Shown here: positions 57,971-64,000 of the stretch, one piece after another
Layout: each line of letters starts with the position of its first letter
Position numbering within the stretch: the stretch's first letter is position 1
IMG/VR virus record: IMGVR_UViG_3300017758_000003
Coordinates: 1 to 64,000 of that record
Length of the DNA: 64,000 nt
Direction: 5' to 3' (one strand)
Source of the DNA: a virus
Notes under the pieces: generated by a model
The model's database searches: none
The model's input: the letters and a program-made list of their open reading frames with translations, nothing else
What the model was told of the DNA's origin: nothing
Made by a program: the position numbers and the translations under genes

Positions 57971-58353
57971 TGGAGGTGGAGGGTTTCGAACCCTCGTCTT
58001 GCTAGTCCCAACTATAGAGGACTACACGTTTAGGATAGTATTTTCTAATACTCCAAAATTTGATGACCATTTTTTAACTATTGTGATCAACACCCAATAG
58101 ACCATTCGATTTTGGGTTCAATGGTAATCCACCTTTTTAGGAGTTTCTGTTTCTAGGTATTTCACTCTCTAACCCATTGTAGTAATAACCTTAGGATACT
58201 GCTACTTTAGAATCAACAGATACTAGACCCATTAATTCCATTTGTGAATAAACGTCTCCGTTTAAAAATATTCTCCATAGATTTAAGTGATAGGAAACAT
58301 CTCACTACGTGCCCTGTTATAATTGATTACTCCAATCAATTCCAGTCACCCCC
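57971..58353 (-). ncRNA. ssrA: transfer-messenger RNA (tmRNA)
   Basis: Both ends match tmRNA. The 5' strand GGGGGTGACTGG pairs with CACCTCC near the 3' end as a 7-base acceptor stem (one G-U pair), with discriminator A. The T arm is GAGGG-TTCGAAA-CCCTC. The CCA is not encoded (CTA follows). The RNA is 383 nt, and an internal coding stretch ends at TAA 58191-58193 with codons for a tag ending K-V-A-V-S, unlike the usual A-L-A-A. The start of the tag codon cannot be fixed by eye. It rescues stalled ribosomes. Confidence 0.8.
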
Positions 58354-58355
58354 AA

Positions 58356-58535
58356 TTATTTTACCTCTTTTATAAGATCTTTTGTTGGTTTCTTAGGTGA
58401 TTTTGGTTTAGAACCACCACCTGATGTCTTTTTTCTTGGTTTTCTGTTTGGTTTTGGTTTAGAAACCACTACAGGTTTCACCTCTTCCTTTTTGATACCA
58501 AAGAGTTTTTTAAAAAAGTCGATAATTTTTTTCAT
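58356..58535 (-). CDS. 59-residue lysine/proline-rich protein
   Basis: A small ORF starting MKKIIDFFKKLFGIKKEEV, an amphipathic helix, then a Lys/Pro/Ser-rich tail. It ends 2 bases before the tmRNA 5' end, so both may share a transcript. Composition suits binding to nucleic acid or membrane. Function is unknown. Confidence 0.55.
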   Translation of the reverse strand: MKKIIDFFKKLFGIKKEEVKPVVVSKPKPNRKPRKKTSGGGSKPKSPKKPTKDLIKEVK

Positions 58536-58589
58536 AATTTTAGTTTGTTTTTAGATAAATATACTGTTATATGTGTTAATTGTAAATCT

Positions 58590-59315
58590 TTATTTTGTTG
58601 GTACATACTCGACTATTGAGGGAGACTCAGTGTTAATAGGGTTTTCACCTTGACAATTTAGTGGAAAATGTTTCTCATATAACGCCTCAAAAAATAGTTT
58701 GTTTTTTAACCATTTTTTATCAGTTTCACCAATAGACTTATGATAGAGTTTAATTTTAGTTGTTACACCAATCTTTATACCTTCAATATAATTTAAAAGA
58801 CATATTGGTAGATCATAAAAGTGAAACCCTTCAAATTGAGGGTCAAAGTTATGTTTAATTCTTTTTTTATGTACCATCATAAATAACCCGTCAATTACTA
58901 CGACATCTTTGATTGTGTCCCCAAACGATTTAGAATAATTAGACATGTATTTTTTTGGTCCATTGATATGACCCACCTGACCTTGCATTGATTCTCTATC
59001 TTTCCACCATTGTCCTGAAATAAGTTTATCTGTTCCCGCAATTCCTAAAATACCATATTCGGGATTTTTGTTAAACAACTTTAAGATTTTAGGTGTAATG
59101 TTTTTGGTTTCAAACTCTAAATCATCATGAATGAATACAACAACATCGTTTGATGATTTTTCTAATCCTTCGTTATATATGTCTGATAAAGATCTTTCAC
59201 CATTATTTTCATAAACCAAATATTCATTTTTTGGGTGTGAGAAAAACTTCTTTACATGACTTAAATAATCTTGATCTATTTTTCTTGTTGAGTAAACTAC
59301 GGTAATTGTATTCAT
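58590..59315 (-). CDS. family-2-like glycosyltransferase
   Basis: The protein has 241 residues. YSTRKIDQDYLSHVKK, NEGLEKSSNDVVVFIHDDLEFE (DD at the metal site) and VVVIDGLFMMVHKKRIKHNFDPQFEGFHFYDL follow the GT2-type pattern with an acceptor-side F-H-x-x-D segment. It lies apart from the main glycan operon. Acceptor unknown. Confidence 0.65.
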   Translation of the reverse strand: MNTITVVYSTRKIDQDYLSHVKKFFSHPKNEYLVYENNGERSLSDIYNEGLEKSSNDVVVFIHDDLEFETKNITPKILKLFNKNPEYGILGIAGTDKLISGQWWKDRESMQGQVGHINGPKKYMSNYSKSFGDTIKDVVVIDGLFMMVHKKRIKHNFDPQFEGFHFYDLPICLLNYIEGIKIGVTTKIKLYHKSIGETDKKWLKNKLFFEALYEKHFPLNCQGENPINTESPSIVEYVPTK

Positions 59316-59342
59316 GTAGTAATAATAAATAAAAAACTACAA

Positions 59343-59531
59343 TTAATCAACTTCTTTTTTCTCCTCGATAAGTTTATTAAGTTCTTCTTGTGTGAAAGTT
59401 ACTGCAAGATTCATATCCCAATCCTTATCAGACTCTGAAAATCTTTTTTCTACTCTCTTTCTTAATATGGACAAAACTCCGAGGTCATGTGCTCGATGGT
59501 ACAATTCTTCATAAAAATCACTATTTGTCAT
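59343..59531 (-). CDS. small conserved-phage-type helical protein
   Basis: The protein has 62 residues. MTNSDFYEELYHRAHDLGVLSILRKRVEKRF is a pattern I recall from other phages (a FYE-x-LY-x-x-AH start). All-helical and charged. A TATTTATA-type motif lies upstream on its strand. Function is unknown. Confidence 0.55.
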   Translation of the reverse strand: MTNSDFYEELYHRAHDLGVLSILRKRVEKRFSESDKDWDMNLAVTFTQEELNKLIEEKKEVD

Positions 59532-59569
59532 TGAACTAGTTTTTAAGTGTTTTATAAATACATCAAAAA

Positions 59570-59947
59570 TTAAACTCTATCATAGTCATCCTCTACTCTT
59601 ATAATATCATCTTCACCGAAGTAATCACCTGTTTGAACTTCTATAAATTCAATAATCTCATCAGTTTCATTTATCGCTCTGTGTCTACCCCCTAAAGGTA
59701 TTCTTATACTTTCACCGTAAGATCTAAATATCTTTTGGTCGTCTAATATTATCGATAGTTCACCTTTAATTACTGTCCATGATTCCCTTCTTCTTAAGTG
59801 GTATTGATATGAGAGTTTAGAATTGGGGTTTATTCTTATATGTTTTACTTTAACATTTTCGTTTTCAAATAATATTGTATAGTCACCCCACGGGCAATCA
59901 ACTTTTGATTTGTCTACACCTTTCCACTTTATATCTATCATATTCAT
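59570..59947 (-). CDS. cupin protein (mannose-6-phosphate isomerase type II-like)
   Basis: The protein has 125 residues from ATG at 59947 (or 59941). The segment DCPWGDYTILFE, then KHIRINPNSKLSYQYHLRRRESWTVIKGELSIIL and PLGGRHRAINETDEIIEFIEVQTG is the C-terminal cupin domain of GDP-mannose-forming enzymes. Standing alone it may isomerise a phosphosugar. It fits the window's sugar chemistry. TATTTATG precedes the ATG. Confidence 0.65.
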   Translation of the reverse strand: MNMIDIKWKGVDKSKVDCPWGDYTILFENENVKVKHIRINPNSKLSYQYHLRRRESWTVIKGELSIILDDQKIFRSYGESIRIPLGGRHRAINETDEIIEFIEVQTGDYFGEDDIIRVEDDYDRV

Positions 59948-59961
59948 AAATATACCTTGGG

Positions 59962-60038
59962 TTGGGAAGATGGGGATTGAACCCATATGTAACCAATTAC
60001 TCTTTCTACTGCGTATAAGACAGAGGAGATACTTCCCA
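59962..60038 (-). tRNA. tRNA-like element with no clear anticodon arm
   Basis: A 7-base acceptor stem (TGGGAAG with CTTCCCA, discriminator A) and a T arm (ATGGG-TTCAATC-CCCAT) are present, so it looks like a tRNA at both ends. The middle, about 45 nt, does not fold into a standard D arm plus 5-base anticodon stem. It can form small alternatives (GTAA-TTGG-TTAC, or CTGT-CTTATAC-GCAG). It may be a degenerate tRNA, a non-standard one or an RNA mimic. The real anticodon is unclear. Confidence 0.4.
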
Positions 60039-60044
60039 ATATAG

Positions 60045-60123
<79 letters not shown>

Positions 60124-60209
60124 TACCGAAGGACGGACTCGAACCGTCACGGACATTACTGTCCAAGGGATTTTAAGTCCCTCGTGTCTACCAATTCCAC
60201 CACTTCGGC
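60124..60209 (-). tRNA. tRNA-Leu (UAA)
   Basis: An 86-nt class II tRNA with acceptor GCCGAAG/CTTCGGT, an anticodon stem AGGGA/TCCCT around loop CTTAAAA (anticodon UAA), and a long variable arm (GGACAGTAATGTCC). It decodes UUA. Confidence 0.85.
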
Positions 60210-60265
60210 ATGGTGTAAATGTATGAACCAAATTATTTAGAATCAACCCCCCACCCCATATAAAC

Positions 60266-60293
60266 AAAAAAACCCCACATTTCTGTGGGGTTT
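60266..60293 (-). terminator. Rho-independent terminator
   Basis: On the minus strand CCCCACA...TGTGGGG plus seven T, after the 60322-60645 gene. Confidence 0.8.
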
Positions 60294-60321
60294 ACTATCA
60301 TTCTTTAACGTTTATTTTTGA

Positions 60322-60645
60322 CTATTCAGTCAACAACTGTTTAGATGTTTTTACGGGTTCACACCCATCTTTATCGATCTTAGTTAACCTATTCTCGAAC
60401 TTATCAAATCTACTGTCAATGTGACGATATAGATTATCAATTTGATTGTTGAGGTCTTTCACCTCACCATCCACCCTAAGGTGGATCTCTCTTTGATTAT
60501 TGTCTAAATCTAATTGTGTTCCATTTATGACTTCCTCGAAATCATTGGAACGTTGTTTAACCTTAAATATACCTACTATAGCATACCCTAAACCGAGCAC
60601 ACCAATTGATGTAAACATACCTAAAACGAATTCTAAATTTTCCAT
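60322..60645 (-). CDS. membrane-anchored coiled-coil protein
   Basis: The protein has 107 residues. A transmembrane helix (TSIGVLGLGYAIVGIF, about residues 12-30) is followed by a heptad-like coiled-coil (EVKDLNNQIDNLYRHIDSRFDKF). Its position near holin and endolysin genes would suit a lysis regulator, but no family is recognised. The 35079 gene has the same design. Confidence 0.5.
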   Translation of the reverse strand: MENLEFVLGMFTSIGVLGLGYAIVGIFKVKQRSNDFEEVINGTQLDLDNNQREIHLRVDGEVKDLNNQIDNLYRHIDSRFDKFENRLTKIDKDGCEPVKTSKQLLTE

Positions 60646-60688
60646 AATTTATAATTTTAATTTAATTTATGTCAAAGAACGATAGTTG

Positions 60689-60760
60689 TACTCCGTAGGA
60701 GAATCGAACTCCTATTACCAGGATGAAAACCTGGCGTCCTAACCGTTAGACGAACGGAGC
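60689..60760 (-). tRNA. tRNA-Glu (UUC)
   Basis: Acceptor GCTCCGT/ACGGAGT, anticodon stem CCAGG/CCTGG with loop TTTTCAT (anticodon UUC), T arm AGGAG-TTCGATT-CTCCT, CCA not encoded. It decodes GAA. Confidence 0.85.
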
Positions 60761-60869
60761 ATCTGTCTAAAATAAATAATAAGAAATATAATTTAGATAA
60801 TCAATCCCATAGTTCCGACTATTTATATATTAGGGTGAATGACCCATTAAAAAAGTAAAAATAAAAATT

Positions 60870-61112
60870 ATGGCATTTAAAGACTTATTTAAAGACGAAA
60901 ACGACATTAATGAAAAATCTGTCGTTGGATTTGCATCATTTGCAATTATGACTTTGTTCGCACTTGCAGATTTACTTACAGGGTATTTTGGTACAGACCT
61001 TGTAATCAATGAGTTTATCTATAACTCATTCGTAGTTATTACATTAGGTTCTTTTGGTATTGCTGAAGTTGGTAAAATCTTTGGTAAAAAAGGACAAGAA
61101 GGACAAGAATAA
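60870..61112 (+). CDS. candidate holin
   Basis: The protein has 80 residues with a charged N-terminal helix (MAFKDLFKDENDINEKS) and two predicted membrane segments (GFASFAIMTLFALADLLTGYF, then NSFVVITLGSFGIAEVGKI). A short charged tail follows. The design and the immediately downstream endolysin fit a class II holin, which permeabilises the inner membrane to release the enzyme. CTATTTATATA lies about 40 bases upstream. Confidence 0.65.
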   Translation: MAFKDLFKDENDINEKSVVGFASFAIMTLFALADLLTGYFGTDLVINEFIYNSFVVITLGSFGIAEVGKIFGKKGQEGQE

Positions 61113-61122
61113 AAAACAAAGA

Positions 61123-62004
61123 ATGATTTTAAAAATTGGATCAAGAGGAAAAGAAGTCAAAGAACTTCAAGAATTTCTTGAAATCGGAGCGGATGGTGTC
61201 TTCGGTTCAGGAACTGAATCTGCAGTTAAGAAATGGCAGTCCGAAAATGGTTTGGGGAGTGACGGTATTGTCGGTCCTGCCACTTGGGATGCTATGGGTA
61301 TTGCTACTACTGATAATTCAGAAAAAATATATGAAACGGAAAATGGATTGATTGTTAATAGACATCTTTTACCTGTGGGGGAATATAAACAAGGTCCCAC
61401 AAATAAAGAATATGTTTTCATACACCACACAGCGGGGTGGCATAATCCATATAATTGTATTGACCAATGGGCCAGAGATACTAGAGGTGCGGTAGCCACT
61501 GAATTTGTATTAGGTGGTCCGTCCGTAAAAGGTAACGACACTAAATATGATGGAGAAATGGTACAATGTATACCCGAGGGTGGATACGGTTGGCATTTAG
61601 GAAAAAATGGTTCACGACACATGCACACACACTCAGTTGGTATCGAGGTTTGTAACTTCGGTTGGGTTAAGAATGGTAAAACATACGCAGGTACAAGAGT
61701 ACACGAAAGTCAATTAGTTACACTTGACCAAGAGTTTAGAGGACACAAAACATGGCATCGTTATTCTGATACACAAATAGAATCACTAAGAAAGTGGATT
61801 TTATGGGTTGGTGAGAGAGATTCAATAGATGTTCGTAAAGGTTTACCTGAATCAATTAAAAAAATTGGTGTCTCCGCATTTGAATTTAATGAAGATGCAT
61901 ACTACGGTAGAATCAAAGGGTTATGGACCCATACTAACACTCGTAAAGATAAGGTTGACATGTTCCCACAAAAAGAGTTGGTAGACATGTTAGTTAGTTT
62001 ATAG
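61123..62004 (+). CDS. endolysin: N-acetylmuramoyl-L-alanine amidase with peptidoglycan-binding domain
   Basis: The protein has 293 residues from ATG at 61123; the longer reading overlaps the holin. Residues 3-58 (SRGKEVKELQEFLEI... DGVFGSGTESAVKKWQ) are PG_binding_1. Residues about 95-280 are Amidase_2: FIHHTAGW (His101/102), THSVGIEV, then WTHTNTRKDKVD with the distal His270 and Asp. It cleaves the bond between sugar and peptide. A terminator follows. Confidence 0.8.
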   Translation: MILKIGSRGKEVKELQEFLEIGADGVFGSGTESAVKKWQSENGLGSDGIVGPATWDAMGIATTDNSEKIYETENGLIVNRHLLPVGEYKQGPTNKEYVFIHHTAGWHNPYNCIDQWARDTRGAVATEFVLGGPSVKGNDTKYDGEMVQCIPEGGYGWHLGKNGSRHMHTHSVGIEVCNFGWVKNGKTYAGTRVHESQLVTLDQEFRGHKTWHRYSDTQIESLRKWILWVGERDSIDVRKGLPESIKKIGVSAFEFNEDAYYGRIKGLWTHTNTRKDKVDMFPQKELVDMLVSL

Positions 62005-62010
62005 GGCAAA

Positions 62011-62041
62011 AATAAACCCCAACAAGGATTGCTGGGGTTTT
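62011..62041 (+). terminator. Rho-independent terminator
   Basis: AAACCCC/GGGGTTT with AACAAGGATTGCT between and T run. It closes the lysis operon. The hairpin is symmetric enough to serve the minus strand too. Confidence 0.75.
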
Positions 62042-62154
62042 AGGTCTTCAACGGTTTCAACACCATTGATTAACGAGAAAAACGAGAAGGTTATCGGCAA
62101 AGAGAACCTCTGATGTATAAATATATATAAAAATCAAAAAAGTTACGATATCTC
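62042..62154. other. intergenic region with RNA-like element
   Basis: No ORF is seen. ATTGATTAACGAGAAAAACGAG at about 62069 and GGCAAAG at about 62094 resemble a stretch at 57842-57890. AGGTT/AACCT can pair around GGCAAAGAG. TATAAATAT at 62117-62125 on the plus strand equals the ATATTTATA motif on the minus strand, so an RNA running left toward the terminator is possible. Confidence 0.35.
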
Positions 62155-64000
62155 CTAAATTAGGGGTAAATTTCCTAAAAAAGTTAAAGAATCATTTTCG
62201 TACTTGATCTCCACTGTCGTGTTTTCTACAATTTGACCTAATAAAATTTGATCACTTATAAAGTCTTCACACATATTTTGTATAATTCTCCTAATAGGTC
62301 TTGCACCATATTCCTCTTCAGAATTTCTTGAAAGAATTTCCTTATACACTGTTGGATGAAATTTTATATTGTAATTCTTATCTCTCAATCTACTCTTCAA
62401 TTTGTTCATTTCGATAGTGACAATCTTCTTCAAAGACTTATTATCTAATTTATTGAATACGATTATATCATCAACCCTATTGAGAAACTCAGGACTAAAT
62501 TGTTGTTTCAAAGATTTTCTAATTATAGAGTCTTTAACCTTTTCTCTATTAGTTCCATCGTCAAAACCTACACCACTACCAAAATCAGCAACTTTTTTAG
62601 CACCGATATTAGATGTCATGATTATTAAAGTATTTGTAAAGTTTACTTTTCTACCGAAAGAATCAGTTAAATGTCCTTCGTCCAAAATTTGAAGTAATAA
62701 ATTAAAAACGTCTTTATGTGCCTTTTCAATCTCATCAAATAGTATAACAGAGAAAGGATTGTTTTTAATTTTTTCTGTTAATTGACCACCTTCATCATAA
62801 CCAACATACCCTGGTGGAGAACCAATTAGTTTTGATAAATTATGTTTCTCCATAAACTCACTCATATCAACCCTGATTATTTTTTCGGGATCATTGAATA
62901 GTGTTTCGGCTAAAGTTTTTGCGAGGTAAGTTTTTCCCACCCCCGTTGAACCTAAGAACATGAATGACCCAATCGGTCTATTAGAACCTCTAACACCAAC
63001 TCTATTTCTTCTTATCGCTTTAGAGATTGTTGCGATGGCATCGTGTTGTCCGATAACCTTTTTCGTTATGTGGTTCTCTAAATTGAGTAAGTTTTTAGAT
63101 TCTTTAGTATCGAGTTTATTGATGGGTACACCAACAGTATCACTTATCATTTCGTAAACATCATCAATATCGATAGGTTTCTTATTTTGTTTTTGTTCTT
63201 CATTCCATTTCCTTTTCTCAGTTTCCAATTTTTTGAGGACGTTCTTTTCTTGATCTCTTAGATTTGCCGCCAGTTCATAGTTTTGGTCTTTAACTACTTC
63301 AAGTTTCTGAAGTTTAATGTCTTCCGCATTTTTTTTCAATTTTTCTATTGAGTCAGGAACTTTCACAGTAATTTTCTTTTCAGAACCCAACTCGTCTAAT
63401 ATGTCAATTGCCTTATCGGGAAATTGTTTGTCTGTTATATATCTCTTTGATAATTTGACTATGGTTTCAATAACACCTTTAGTATATAAGACCCTATGAT
63501 AATCCTCGTAAGATAATTTTAAGTTCTTTAATATTTCAGTAGTCTCATCAGATGTTGGTTCTCTAAGGATAATTTTTTGGAATCTTCTAACCAACGCACC
63601 ATCTTTCTCAATGTTCTTTTTAAATTCATCGAAAGTGGTTGCCCCAATACATTGTATTTCACCTCGGGCTAATGCGGGTTTAAGTATGTTTGCTGCATCC
63701 ATAGAACCTGAAGCATTACCTGCACCCACCATCGTGTGTAATTCATCAATGAATACAATTACGTTTGGTGCATCTTCTAATTCATTTAGTATTGCCTTGA
63801 TTCTCTCCTCGAATTGTCCACGGTATTTTGTTCCCGCAACCAATGCCGTTAGATCAAGTGCCATAATCCTCTTATCTAACAAGTTAGTTGGACAGGTACC
63901 TTCTGTTATCATAATTGCCAATTTTTCAACAAGTGCGGACTTACCGACACCCGCTTCACCGACAATAACAACATTATTTTTCTTTTTCCTTGATAGGATC
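62155..64000 (-). CDS. clpC: ClpC-type AAA+ unfoldase, partial at the N-terminus
   Basis: The reading frame runs off the right edge, so the start is missing; at least 614 residues are present. The first ATPase has GEAGVGKS (Walker A) and VIVFIDELHTMVGAG. The second has GSTGVGKTYLAK and ILFDEIEKAH. Between them ANLRDQEKNVLKKLETEKRKW looks like the UVR segment of ClpC rather than the long coiled-coil of ClpB. A protease-loop (for ClpP binding) is not obvious. It would unfold proteins; in a phage it may remodel virion or host proteins. Confidence 0.75.
   Translation of the reverse strand, partial: ILSRKKKNNVVIVGEAGVGKSALVEKLAIMITEGTCPTNLLDKRIMALDLTALVAGTKYRGQFEERIKAILNELEDAPNVIVFIDELHTMVGAGNASGSMDAANILKPALARGEIQCIGATTFDEFKKNIEKDGALVRRFQKIILREPTSDETTEILKNLKLSYEDYHRVLYTKGVIETIVKLSKRYITDKQFPDKAIDILDELGSEKKITVKVPDSIEKLKKNAEDIKLQKLEVVKDQNYELAANLRDQEKNVLKKLETEKRKWNEEQKQNKKPIDIDDVYEMISDTVGVPINKLDTKESKNLLNLENHITKKVIGQHDAIATISKAIRRNRVGVRGSNRPIGSFMFLGSTGVGKTYLAKTLAETLFNDPEKIIRVDMSEFMEKHNLSKLIGSPPGYVGYDEGGQLTEKIKNNPFSVILFDEIEKAHKDVFNLLLQILDEGHLTDSFGRKVNFTNTLIIMTSNIGAKKVADFGSGVGFDDGTNREKVKDSIIRKSLKQQFSPEFLNRVDDIIVFNKLDNKSLKKIVTIEMNKLKSRLRDKNYNIKFHPTVYKEILSRNSEEEYGARPIRRIIQNMCEDFISDQILLGQIVENTTVEIKYENDSLTFLGNLPLI

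Overview
The window looks like part of a large, AT-rich tailed-phage (caudovirus) genome that infects a Bacteroidota, probably flavobacterial, host. Phage signs are a holin and amidase pair, a tail-lysozyme-type protein, several other peptidoglycan hydrolases, phage tRNAs and a tmRNA, a ClpC-type ATPase, and dozens of tiny tightly packed genes. Bacteroidota signs are many signal peptides ending in YGQ or YSQ, lipoboxes, an outer-membrane barrel protein, and start codons without Shine-Dalgarno sequences. No capsid, tail-tube, terminase or polymerase gene is visible, so this is a fraction of a larger genome.

Layout. (1) 0-1.85 kb, plus strand: the end of a possible 2OG-Fe(II) oxygenase, a GIY-YIG protein, a 26-residue membrane peptide and an exported protein. 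(2) 1.85-2.39 kb: a convergent gene-poor stretch with repeated GTCATAC sites. (3) 2.39-16.8 kb: about 30 small minus-strand genes in roughly ten transcription units. Almost every unit starts with a 13-base element, TGCCRATTANAAT on the plus strand, and most end in a hairpin terminator. The element is absent from the rest of the window. (4) 17-26.5 kb: glycosyltransferases, a DUF1796 protein, tagged virion-cargo candidates and a minus-strand nucleotide-sugar operon. (5) 26.5-42 kb: lysozymes, exported proteins, lipoproteins, an outer-membrane barrel, a ferredoxin, a secreted nuclease and a GMP reductase. (6) 42-49.6 kb: a seven-gene plus-strand glycan operon ending in a carbamoyltransferase. 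(7) 50-57.7 kb: an M23 peptidase, a zincin, a lone DnaA DNA-binding domain and three large candidate virion proteins. (8) 57.8-64 kb: tmRNA, tRNAs, holin, endolysin and ClpC.

The most striking pattern is a shared N-terminal peptide, roughly M-K-x-I-x-L-T-E-x-Q-x-x-x-L-x-E, on nine otherwise unrelated proteins. It resembles the capsid-targeting sequence of T4 internal head proteins, including the L/I-x-E site cut by the T4 prohead protease. Its cargoes include a peptidoglycan endopeptidase, peptidoglycan-binding proteins, an annexin-like protein and a cysteine-cluster protein. I infer a modular head-packaging system that may deliver enzymes with the DNA. A second motif, ATATTTATA or ATATTTATTA close to start codons, marks many genes outside region 3, so two promoter classes (perhaps early and late) may divide the window. 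All functions are assigned by reading the sequence; no search was run.
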